This document shows, one piece after another, positions 1-5,914 of a DNA stretch of 12,698 bases. The translations under genes were made by a program, and so were the position numbers. The stretch comes from Thermoleptolyngbya sp046719575 (GTDB taxonomy: Bacteria > Cyanobacteriota > Cyanobacteriia > Elainellales > Elainellaceae). The stretch covers positions 1-12,698 of the forward strand of contig JBDNCP010000136.1 of assembly GCA_046719575.1 (NCBI GenBank), given 5' to 3'. The notes under the pieces are model-generated. The model did not search any database and had not been told where the DNA came from. It was given only the letters and a program-made list of their open reading frames with translations. The first letter of the stretch is position 1; each line of letters starts with the position of its first letter.

Positions 1-1164
1 GACCCGACGAAAATCTAGCACCAAAAACCGCAGCGGCACGAGGGTGGCCGCTTCGGCCCGCTGGCGAATTTGCAGCAGGAGTATGGTCATGGTGCCAAAA
101 AATAGATAGCCCTGGAGCCGCAAAATCTCAATCTGCTTGCCTTCGGCTCGCAGAATCTGCTGAATCATGGGCGATCGCTGCACGCTGCTGGGGTGGTCTG
201 TGCCGGAGAGCCGATAGCGCTCCGCCTGCACCCGGCTGTAGTTGACGACAAAGACGACGCAGGCCGCCAAAATGCCTAGACCAATACCCAGCAAAAAATC
301 GACGGCTGACATTAGCACCAGCGGCACGAGCAGGATGATGCCAATCAGCGACCCGCTGTGTTTTAGCAGCGTGAGCCAATCAATTTGGCTGAAGAAACTG
401 CCGTCAGCATTTTGAACCGCAGGCATCGCCTGGAGCGGAGAGAGAAACCAGCCCTGGGCGATCGCCTCCTCCAGAGACACGCCTAGCATCAGCCTGACCA
501 CGTGAGACAGGGCGATCGCCCCCAGCAGACACAGCGGCAACGCCAGAAAATGGCTAAACCGTCGCTCTATAGCAATCAGCCCCGCCACCAGCACCAACCC
601 CGGCAATAGTTTGAGCATTATCTCTGGCTGCATCAGTTGTCGCACCAGAAGCAGCCCCTCCATATCGCCAGCCACCACGCTCAAGCCCGCCTGCACGACC
701 AGCCAGCCGACCCCCGCCAAAAAGCCGCCCAGCACTGGGTAGGGAATAAATTGCAAAAACCGTCCCCACCGAAACTGCCCAATGGCCCAAAGCGTGATGC
801 CCGTTAGCACGCTGCTCAACCCAAACAGCGCCCACACCGTCGGCAGGCTAGAACTGGCTGTCCCCGATTGCGATAGCTCTCGGTGGATTGCGCCAGACGC
901 GCCAGACAAGATAGCCGCCGCCTCTACCGATGGGCCAACGATCGCAATGGGCAGCTTGCTGCCTAATGCTACGATCCCTCCTGTGATAGCCGTACTCAGG
1001 AGCGCGATCAAAATCCCAGCGCTCTGTGCTTCTGCGGGCAAATCCGCCATCAAAATCAGCCCAACGGCGATCGCATCGGTAATCAGCACCAGCCCCATCA
1101 CAAGACCCGCAACTAGTTCAGCAAAGAAGACTGGCATTGCTAGAGTTTTTAATCTTCCTTTCAT
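1..1164 (-). CDS. SulP-family anion transporter with STAS domain, partial, internal deletion suspected
   Basis: This reading frame is open for 388 codons from ATG at 1164 to the left edge, where it is cut off. An in-frame TAG lies directly before the ATG, and AGGA sits a few bases upstream, so this start is secure. Residues 10-230 form a string of hydrophobic helices in SulP/SLC26 style (segments near 11-40, 49-68, 108-127, 140-165, 187-226), including the IPYPVLGGFLAG stretch at about 140-151. From about residue 343 the text (ILRLQGYLFFGT) is the start of a STAS domain, as in cyanobacterial SulP proteins. Family members would carry several more helices between DWLTLL (262-267) and AVDFLLGIGLG (287-297). 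Here the two are joined by about 20 residues, so roughly 120-140 residues seem to be missing in frame. Family assignment is firm. Transport activity is doubtful, and the substrate (sulfate, bicarbonate or another anion) cannot be read from this. Confidence 0.8.
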   Translation of the reverse strand, partial: MKGRLKTLAMPVFFAELVAGLVMGLVLITDAIAVGLILMADLPAEAQSAGILIALLSTAITGGIVALGSKLPIAIVGPSVEAAAILSGASGAIHRELSQSGTASSSLPTVWALFGLSSVLTGITLWAIGQFRWGRFLQFIPYPVLGGFLAGVGWLVVQAGLSVVAGDMEGLLLVRQLMQPEIMLKLLPGLVLVAGLIAIERRFSHFLALPLCLLGAIALSHVVRLMLGVSLEEAIAQGWFLSPLQAMPAVQNADGSFFSQIDWLTLLKHSGSLIGIILLVPLVLMSAVDFLLGIGLGILAACVVFVVNYSRVQAERYRLSGTDHPSSVQRSPMIQQILRAEGKQIEILRLQGYLFFGTMTILLLQIRQRAEAATLVPLRFLVLDFRRV

Positions 1165-1358
1165 CTATTCCTGTGGGCTTTCATCTCAAACTATGTGAGT
1201 AGAGATCAATCTGGTTTCAGAGATTATACTCCTCGCAATGAAATAATAGATGCCCCAAACTAACCCTTGAAATTCTTGCTAGGCTTGGGCTATTCGTAAA
1301 ATTTCGACTCTTCATTCACCAAAGGCTGACTCCACGCCAGCGCTGTGACCTATCCGTT
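1165..1358. promoter_or_regulatory. Divergent promoter region between SulP gene and flavoprotein gene
   Basis: These 194 bases separate two divergently transcribed genes and must hold both promoters. On the minus strand a perfect TATAAT lies at 1223-1228, about 58 bases upstream of the SulP ATG, but no good -35 box stands at the usual distance. On the plus strand TAAAAT at 1297-1302 is a possible -10 element, with TTGCTA at 1276-1281 as a poor -35 at 15-bp spacing. I saw no strong operator palindrome. The region is certain to be intergenic; the individual boxes are weak inferences. Confidence 0.4.
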
Positions 1359-2405
1359 ATGAAACTGAGTAAAAAGAATCTGGGCGATCGCCTCAATCAT
1401 GTCTACGATGTCATCATTGTCGGCGGCGGCGCGGGCGGGCTGTCGGCAGCGATTTACCTCCAGCGCTATCGTCTGTCTTGTCTGGTCATAGAAAAAGGCA
1501 AAGGCCGCTCCTTCTGGATGCAAGACCTGCGAAATTACTTAGGTTTGCCGCCAAACACCCCCGGTCGCGACCTGTTGAACCAGGGACAGGAACACGCGCT
1601 GTCACTAGGAGCCGATCATCTACGCGGCTATGTCGAATCGGTCGAAGACGAAGGCGAGACGTTTGCGGTTAAGGTCAAAGTTGGCAAGACCGACAGCGTG
1701 TATCCCGTGTTTCGTAGCAAATATGTCATTGCTGCCAGCGGCATCATCGACCATCTGCCCCAGCTGGAAAATATGCAAAATGTGTATGACTACGCGGGCT
1801 ATAACCTACACGTTTGCATGATTTGCGACGGCTACGAAATGTCAGACAAGCGCTGTGGGCTGTTTGTGAATTCTGAAGATAACATCAACACCGCCTTTGT
1901 GCTGAACTGGTTTACGCCTTATATCACCGTCTTTACCCAGGGCTTGTTTGAGGTGAGTGCAGAAATGCGTAAAAAGTTGCGCGATCATGGCTATCCTCTA
2001 GTAGAATTGCCGATTAAGCGCTTCCTGGGTCATAACCATGAGATGACGGGCGTTGAGTTAACCGACGGTTCCATGATTCCGCTTGAAACGGGACTGGTGG
2101 CGATGGGTTCCCACTACTTCAACGAGTACCTGCGAGGGCTAGATCTGGAGTGGAAGGGCAACAATCTGGTAACGGATGGCATGTGCCGCACGTCTCATCC
2201 CCGCATTTTTGCGTTGGGAGATTTGAAAGAGGGAATCAATCAAGTGGCGATCGCCGTTGCAGACGGCACGCTAGCTGCCACTGCCATCTGGCGAGAGATC
2301 CGGCGAGCCTCACCCCCCCGCCGCTGGGAAGCACATTTAGAAAAACTCTCTTCTGAAGACCTATCTCCTGAAACCTTCCCTCAACCTGTCGAAGCTGTAT
2401 CTTGA
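1359..2405 (+). CDS. Thioredoxin-reductase-like FAD flavoprotein with CxxC but no visible NADPH site (DDOR-like)
   Basis: The product has 348 residues. An N-terminal FAD-binding Rossmann motif, VGGGAGG, sits at 21-27 after the DVII strand. A redox-active C-M-I-C-D-G lies at 153-158, as in low-molecular-weight thioredoxin reductases. The second FAD motif, IFALGD, is at 283-288, followed by the usual helix (QVAIAVADG). In an ordinary NADPH-dependent reductase the middle domain carries GxGxxA/G and HRRxxxR. Here the equivalent stretches read CGLFVNSEDNINTAF (166-180) and ITVFTQG (189-195), without either motif. Cyanobacterial diflavin-linked disulfide oxidoreductases (DDOR) are thioredoxin-reductase relatives reported to lack pyridine-nucleotide use, and this protein fits that picture. 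It probably exchanges electrons with thiols or disulfides in the cytosol; the electron donor is unknown. The C-terminal tail (about 316-348) is proline- and charge-rich. No strong ribosome site precedes the ATG, but the start lies a normal distance before the FAD motif. Family confidence is high, the DDOR assignment moderate. Confidence 0.85.
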   Translation: MKLSKKNLGDRLNHVYDVIIVGGGAGGLSAAIYLQRYRLSCLVIEKGKGRSFWMQDLRNYLGLPPNTPGRDLLNQGQEHALSLGADHLRGYVESVEDEGETFAVKVKVGKTDSVYPVFRSKYVIAASGIIDHLPQLENMQNVYDYAGYNLHVCMICDGYEMSDKRCGLFVNSEDNINTAFVLNWFTPYITVFTQGLFEVSAEMRKKLRDHGYPLVELPIKRFLGHNHEMTGVELTDGSMIPLETGLVAMGSHYFNEYLRGLDLEWKGNNLVTDGMCRTSHPRIFALGDLKEGINQVAIAVADGTLAATAIWREIRRASPPRRWEAHLEKLSSEDLSPETFPQPVEAVS

Positions 2406-2438
2406 CCTGCGCCTGAGCGTTTTACTAGCCTTTCAACT

Positions 2439-2484
2439 CCGGCTTCTAAAGCCAAGGGTCTTCTAAATCCAGGGTCTTCTAAAA
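2439..2484. repeat. Short tandem repeat, 16-bp period
   Basis: AGGGTCTTCTAAA occurs at 2455-2467 and again at 2471-2483 without mismatch. A partial relative, GGCTTCTAAAGCC, lies just upstream (2441-2453). The repeat fills the gap between the flavoprotein stop and the coiled-coil gene. No function is evident. Confidence 0.7.
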
Positions 2485-2554
2485 TACTGATTACTCGCCT
2501 CCCGTTACTCCTTTTTGTTCCTGCTAGAACCATCGAACCGCCAGTCGGAGTGAT

Positions 2555-3106
2555 ATGACTCATTCTCTAACGATCCCAGAACTCCAGGCAGAAATCGCGC
2601 ACCTGCGCGAAGAACTCCAGATGCGCGACCAACTGGTGCAGCAGTTGTCTCAGGAGCTATTTCGCCTGGTCAAAGGTCAGGCTAACCAAGCTTCTTCGGC
2701 GGCGTTGTCAGAGCGGCATCAAAACGAGATGCGGGTGTTGCGGGATCAGCTTCAGGCTGTCGAGCAGCAGGTTGGGTTCTATCAAGAACAAATCGCCAGC
2801 CGCGATACTGAGGTCTATCAACTGCGCCAGTCGGTGCAAGAACTCACCGAGCGCTCTCGAATGTTGGAGCAGGTCGTTCAAGAATTGCCTCATATTTACC
2901 GCCAGAAATATCTGGAGCGATTGCAGCCTGTGAAAGAGAAAGTGGCGCAGATTCAGCAAGAAAATCGCCGCCTCCATGCGGAATTGCAGAGCGTCAGCTA
3001 TCGCTTGGCTGTTCGCACGCGCCGCGTCACGCAAATCGACCTGCCTAGTTTCCCGCGTGTGGGTGCGCCAGTGTCCGTGTCGGTTTCGTCCTACGGCGGT
3101 GCCTAA
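2555..3106 (+). CDS. Coiled-coil protein, conserved-hypothetical type
   Basis: The product has 183 residues and is dominated by heptad-patterned sequence rich in Gln, Glu, Leu and Arg. The first coil spans about residues 7-41 (it opens LTIPELQAEIAHLREELQ). A short linker at about 42-55 follows, then a long coil spans about 55-155. The tail (160-183) is proline- and serine-rich and probably disordered. There is no signal peptide and no membrane segment, so it should be cytoplasmic and likely oligomeric. GGAG at 2547-2550 sits four bases before the ATG. The stop codon is followed immediately by the GTG of the next gene, so the two are probably co-translated. Cyanobacteria have small filament-forming or polar-scaffold coiled-coil proteins; whether this is an orthologue of one of them I cannot tell without a search. 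No enzymatic motif is present. Confidence 0.85.
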   Translation: MTHSLTIPELQAEIAHLREELQMRDQLVQQLSQELFRLVKGQANQASSAALSERHQNEMRVLRDQLQAVEQQVGFYQEQIASRDTEVYQLRQSVQELTERSRMLEQVVQELPHIYRQKYLERLQPVKEKVAQIQQENRRLHAELQSVSYRLAVRTRRVTQIDLPSFPRVGAPVSVSVSSYGGA

Positions 3107-3754
3107 GTGGCTCAGGTTTGGATTCTTGCAGAGCCGGATTCGGTTGCAGAAGCGGCGGTTGCAGTGCTAAAAGAGGCGATCGCCCAATGCCCTACAACGT
3201 CGGCTCCTGACACAGTTCGAGTCATCGCACCCGCCGACCTGCCGCCTGAAGTAGATCCGGGAGACATTCTCTGTCCGCTGACGCTGGCATTGCCGCACAC
3301 TCTGGTATTTCCCGGTGCGGCTGTGTTCCGCGCCTGCGCCGATGTAGATAGCCTGCGTCAGTCGGTGGCCAGCCGTTTTGGGGTGCAGCCTGGCGATGGT
3401 TCGTTCTGGCTACCGATTGCCCTTACTGCAAAGGGACCGCTCTACGGAGAGGCGATCGCCCCCGCTACCGATTCTTCAGAACAATACCGCCAGCCCTACC
3501 ACCTGAGCGATCGCCAACGCCAGCCGCTCTATGCCCTGGCCTTTCGCCTGTTGGACTGGCTGCAAGCGCCTCCGTCTGTCTACCTATTGCAGTTTGCGCT
3601 GAGCAACGATGGCGTGCTGTTCAACCGACTCTGGCCCTACCCTGCCGCAGGGGCGATCGCCAGCTTGTCCGTCCAAACGCCAGATCTGTTTACCGCCCAC
3701 TGGCTCTGCCTCAGCCATCAGCCTCTACTCGACCTCAGCATCCCAAGCAAATAG
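3107..3754 (+). CDS. Unrecognised protein coupled to the coiled-coil gene
   Basis: The product has 215 residues from a GTG start that directly abuts the TAA of the upstream gene, so it very likely belongs to the same transcript and is translated by re-initiation. I do not recognise the family. The protein looks soluble, with no signal peptide or transmembrane helix. It is rich in proline and alanine. The second half contains a well-ordered-looking stretch (about residues 141-200) with LLDWLQAPPSVYLLQFAL, a FNRLWPYPAAGAIASL motif and an aromatic end (AHWLCLSH). Three HIP1 octamers lie within the gene, consistent with long residence in this genome. No catalytic motif is visible and I do not assign a function. 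Confidence 0.75.
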   Translation: MAQVWILAEPDSVAEAAVAVLKEAIAQCPTTSAPDTVRVIAPADLPPEVDPGDILCPLTLALPHTLVFPGAAVFRACADVDSLRQSVASRFGVQPGDGSFWLPIALTAKGPLYGEAIAPATDSSEQYRQPYHLSDRQRQPLYALAFRLLDWLQAPPSVYLLQFALSNDGVLFNRLWPYPAAGAIASLSVQTPDLFTAHWLCLSHQPLLDLSIPSK

Positions 3755-3785
3755 GCAAAAAATTTATAGAACTGATAAACTCCGT

Positions 3786-3843
3786 CCTTGCGAAGGGTAA
3801 GTATAAATGCCTATACTAAATGTTGTCAGGACAATTCTCTGAC
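3786..3843. repeat. Cluster of three small inverted repeats upstream of gap2
   Basis: Three perfect inverted repeats follow one another: CCTT-GCG-AAGG at 3786-3796, AGTATA-6 nt-TATACT at 3800-3817, and GTCAG-9 nt-CTGAC at 3825-3843. None is followed by a T-run, so they are poor candidates for a classical terminator of the preceding gene. They could be operator half-sites or 5' UTR structure if gap2 has a distal promoter. Confidence 0.5.
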
Positions 3844-3899
3844 GCAGATCCGCTTGAGAGTTTTCGCTCCCCGATGCCTCACCGCTCGCTCTGATTTCC

Positions 3900-3929
3900 T
3901 TGAGTGGTGAACTCTTAAAAGTGTATGAT
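3900..3929 (+). promoter_or_regulatory. Candidate gap2 promoter
   Basis: TTGAGT at 3900-3905 and TATGAT at 3924-3929 are separated by 18 bp and form a plausible sigma-70-type promoter about 47 bases upstream of the GTG start. A GAGT...ACTC inverted repeat (3902-3914) overlaps the spacer and could be a binding site. The call rests on consensus likeness only. Confidence 0.45.
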
Positions 3930-3975
3930 CTGTTTCAACATTGGCGAATATCTAGTGTAAAGAGGGCAAGACGCA

Positions 3976-4989
3976 GTGATTAGAGTAGCAATTAACGGCT
4001 TCGGGCGCATTGGGCGAAACTTCATGCGCTGCTGGCTTGGGCGATCCCACAGCGATTTTGAAATTGTTGCTATCAACGATACCTCCGACCCCCGGACAAA
4101 CGCGCACCTGCTGACCTATGACTCGATGCTCGGCAAGCTCAACGCAGACATTAGCGCCGATGAAAATACAATTACTGCCAACGGTAAGGTCATTAAATGC
4201 GTTTCCGATCGCAACCCCCTCAACTTGCCCTGGGGTGAATGGGGTATCGACCTAGTGATCGAATCAACGGGTGTGTTTACCAGCCGCGAAGGAGCCTCCA
4301 AACACCTAGAAGCTGGAGCCAAAAAAGTCCTGATTACTGCGCCTGGCAAAAATGACGATGGCACGTTCGTTGTGGGTGTCAATGAAAAGGACTACGACCA
4401 CAGCAAGCACACCATTATTAGCAACGCAAGCTGCACCACCAACTGTCTTGCGCCAATCGTGAAGGTGATCAACGAAAACTTTGGCATTGTCAAAGGCACG
4501 ATGACCACCACCCACAGCTACACGGGCGACCAGCGCCTGCTCGATGCCAGCCACCGCGACGTGCGCCGGGCCCGCGCCGCCGCGCTGAACATCGTCCCCA
4601 CCAGCACGGGGGCTGCCAAGGCCGTTGCCCTGGTGATTCCTGAAGTGGCTGGCAAGCTAAATGGGATTGCACTGCGGGTTCCCACGCCCAATGTTTCAGT
4701 AGTGGACTTTGTGGTTCAGGTTGAAAAGCAGGTCATTGCGGAGCAAGTCAACGAAGCCCTCAAGAATGCCTCTGAAGGAGATTTGAAAGGTATCCTGGGC
4801 TATAGCGAGTTGGAACTGGTGTCCTGTGACTATCGCGGCACTGACTTTTCTTCTGTGATTGACTCGAAACTAACGATGGTGCTGGGCGGCGATATGGTGA
4901 AGATCATTGCCTGGTACGACAATGAGTGGGGATATAGCCAGCGCGTGGTGGACCTAGCAGAGGTAGTGGCGCAAAAGTGGGTTGCCTAG
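3976..4989 (+). CDS. gap2: Glyceraldehyde-3-phosphate dehydrogenase, photosynthetic Gap2 type
   Basis: The product has 337 residues, the usual length for cyanobacterial Gap2. It catalyses NAD(P)H-linked reduction of 1,3-bisphosphoglycerate in the Calvin cycle. The N-terminal Rossmann motif INGFGRIGR spans 6-14. The catalytic cysteine is C153 in SNASCTTNC (149-157), and the activating histidine is H180 (THSYTGDQR region). Two features fit use of NADP(H) as in chloroplast GapA/B: a Thr-Ser after the INDTSD turn (34-39) and DASHRD (190-195), which places a serine where strictly NAD-dependent enzymes have proline. The CTE regulatory tail of plant GapB is absent; the protein ends QKWVA. The start is GTG, with a weak GAGG about ten bases upstream. 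The gene stands alone between its own upstream region and a strong terminator-like structure. It contains no perfect HIP1 octamer, only degenerate forms. Confidence 0.97.
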   Translation: MIRVAINGFGRIGRNFMRCWLGRSHSDFEIVAINDTSDPRTNAHLLTYDSMLGKLNADISADENTITANGKVIKCVSDRNPLNLPWGEWGIDLVIESTGVFTSREGASKHLEAGAKKVLITAPGKNDDGTFVVGVNEKDYDHSKHTIISNASCTTNCLAPIVKVINENFGIVKGTMTTTHSYTGDQRLLDASHRDVRRARAAALNIVPTSTGAAKAVALVIPEVAGKLNGIALRVPTPNVSVVDFVVQVEKQVIAEQVNEALKNASEGDLKGILGYSELELVSCDYRGTDFSSVIDSKLTMVLGGDMVKIIAWYDNEWGYSQRVVDLAEVVAQKWVA

Positions 4990-5040
4990 GTCTTGCCTGA
5001 GCCATTCACTCTGAGCCTGTCAGCCCACTGACTCGACATT

Positions 5041-5099
5041 TTCCCCCTCTAGAAAAGTGCTGTGGTTTGGCTACAGCCTAATGCTAGGGGGGAATTTTT
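5041..5099 (+). terminator. gap2 terminator: long stem enclosing a second hairpin
   Basis: The outer stem pairs TTCCCCC and CTAG (5041-5047, 5049-5052) with CTAGGGGGGAA (5084-5094), giving 11 base pairs with one bulged T at 5048. Inside it GCTGTGG (5059-5065) pairs with CTACAGC (5071-5077) across a five-base loop, with one G-U pair. T5 follows directly at 5095-5099. This is a convincing rho-independent-type terminator lying 52 bases after the gap2 stop. Confidence 0.7.
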
Positions 5100-5119
5100 A
5101 ATATTTTAATATTTTAAGA
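5095..5119. repeat. AT-rich octamer repeat
   Basis: TTTTAATA is repeated almost three times in succession directly after the gap2 terminator and before the DUF3288 gene. It lies where an UP element or a promoter for the downstream gene could be, but I see no clear -35/-10 pair. Confidence 0.5.
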
Positions 5120-5142
5120 AATTAAACAATCAGACCCGACTC

Positions 5143-5427
5143 ATGGCCGAAAAGCAAGACCAGCAGCATCCCCAGTGGAGCAGCGATCGCCAAATTGCTA
5201 ACACACTCCTCTCTGGCGAACCGACGGACTACAACCTCAGCGAACTGGCGCGGCTACGGATTCGCTACCAAGGGTTTCCCGGTGCGCGAGATATCCAGGC
5301 AGACCTAGACAAGGTGCTGGAGCAGTGGGGGCTGACCGAGGAGGCACTGTTTGAGAAGACGCGCCAGATTCACCAGACCAAGCAGATTTATCAAGGGCGC
5401 AACAACCAGCGAGAAGACTGGAGCTAG
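5143..5427 (+). CDS. DUF3288 family protein
   Basis: The product has 94 residues, the full length for this small, mainly cyanobacterial family of unknown function. The family-typical core is clear: GEPTDYNL at 26-33, ELARLRIRYQGFPGARDIQ at 35-53 and a helical C-terminal half ending in QIYQGRNNQ. It is strongly charged, soluble, and has neither signal peptide nor membrane segment. The ATG follows the AT-rich octamer repeat and has no obvious Shine-Dalgarno sequence. The next gene begins five bases after its stop, so the two are probably one transcription unit. Confidence 0.9.
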   Translation: MAEKQDQQHPQWSSDRQIANTLLSGEPTDYNLSELARLRIRYQGFPGARDIQADLDKVLEQWGLTEEALFEKTRQIHQTKQIYQGRNNQREDWS

Positions 5428-5432
5428 CACGG

Positions 5433-5807
5433 ATGGAAATCAATCGACCAGATGTGGTAGCGGAAGTGACTGCCGCCTTTGAGCGCTACGAGCAGGCGTT
5501 GGTGAGCAATGACGTGGCGACGCTGGACGAACTGTTTTGGCAGAGTCCGCACACGATTCGCTACGGCGCAACGGAAAATCTGTATGGCTACGAGGCGATC
5601 GCCACCTTTCGGGCTGGCCGCCCCACCGCCGACCTCCGCCGCACGCTGAGCAATACCGTCATCACCACCTACGGCAGCGACTTCGCCACCGCCAATACCG
5701 AATATCGCCGCACTGGCTCCGGCAAAACTGGTCGCCAGAGCCAGACCTGGATGCGAACGCTGGAGGGTTGGCGGGTGGTGTGTGCCCATGTGTCATTTTT
5801 GGGGTGA
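5433..5807 (+). CDS. AtzH/HpxZ-like small protein (DUF3225, NTF2-like fold)
   Basis: The product has 124 residues, close to the usual length of the AtzH/HpxZ (DUF3225) family, and looks like a complete single cone-shaped NTF2-like domain. Visible family features are the opening helix INRPDVVAEVTAAFERYEQAL (residues 3-23, given in part), the DELFW at 33-37, RYGATENLYG at 47-56, and the closing TWMRTLEGWRVVCAHVS. HpxZ is named from oxalurate (purine) catabolism. AtzH of the cyanuric acid pathway has been described as an amidohydrolase-type enzyme acting on a carboxylated urea intermediate. Neither pathway has any other gene in this window, so the substrate here is open. GGAG at 5420-5423, inside the end of the DUF3288 gene, serves as ribosome site. 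Family assignment is good; function in a cyanobacterium is unknown. Confidence 0.85.
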   Translation: MEINRPDVVAEVTAAFERYEQALVSNDVATLDELFWQSPHTIRYGATENLYGYEAIATFRAGRPTADLRRTLSNTVITTYGSDFATANTEYRRTGSGKTGRQSQTWMRTLEGWRVVCAHVSFLG

Positions 5808-5914
5808 TCGAGCTTGGGGCGATCGCCCGTTACAAAGCCTCTTTATCCAGTCATCCCTGCATCAGTTAAAATATGTAAAGAAATTCTTAAAGCAAGTCTG
5901 AAGGAATAGGCGGA
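5808..5914 (+). promoter_or_regulatory. zds upstream region
   Basis: These 107 bases hold the probable zds leader. TAAAAT at 5867-5872 is a possible -10 element with TTTATC at 5842-5847 as a distant -35 (19 bp). A purine-rich GGAATAGGCGGA run ends at the ATG. A HIP1 octamer lies at about 5819. Read-through from the upstream pair is equally possible, as no terminator hairpin is visible. Confidence 0.3.

Noticed and set aside
782..1198. Plus-strand frame (138 codons) at the SulP N-terminus
   Set aside because: Low-complexity shadow of the minus-strand SulP gene, which has proper membrane helices and a ribosome site.
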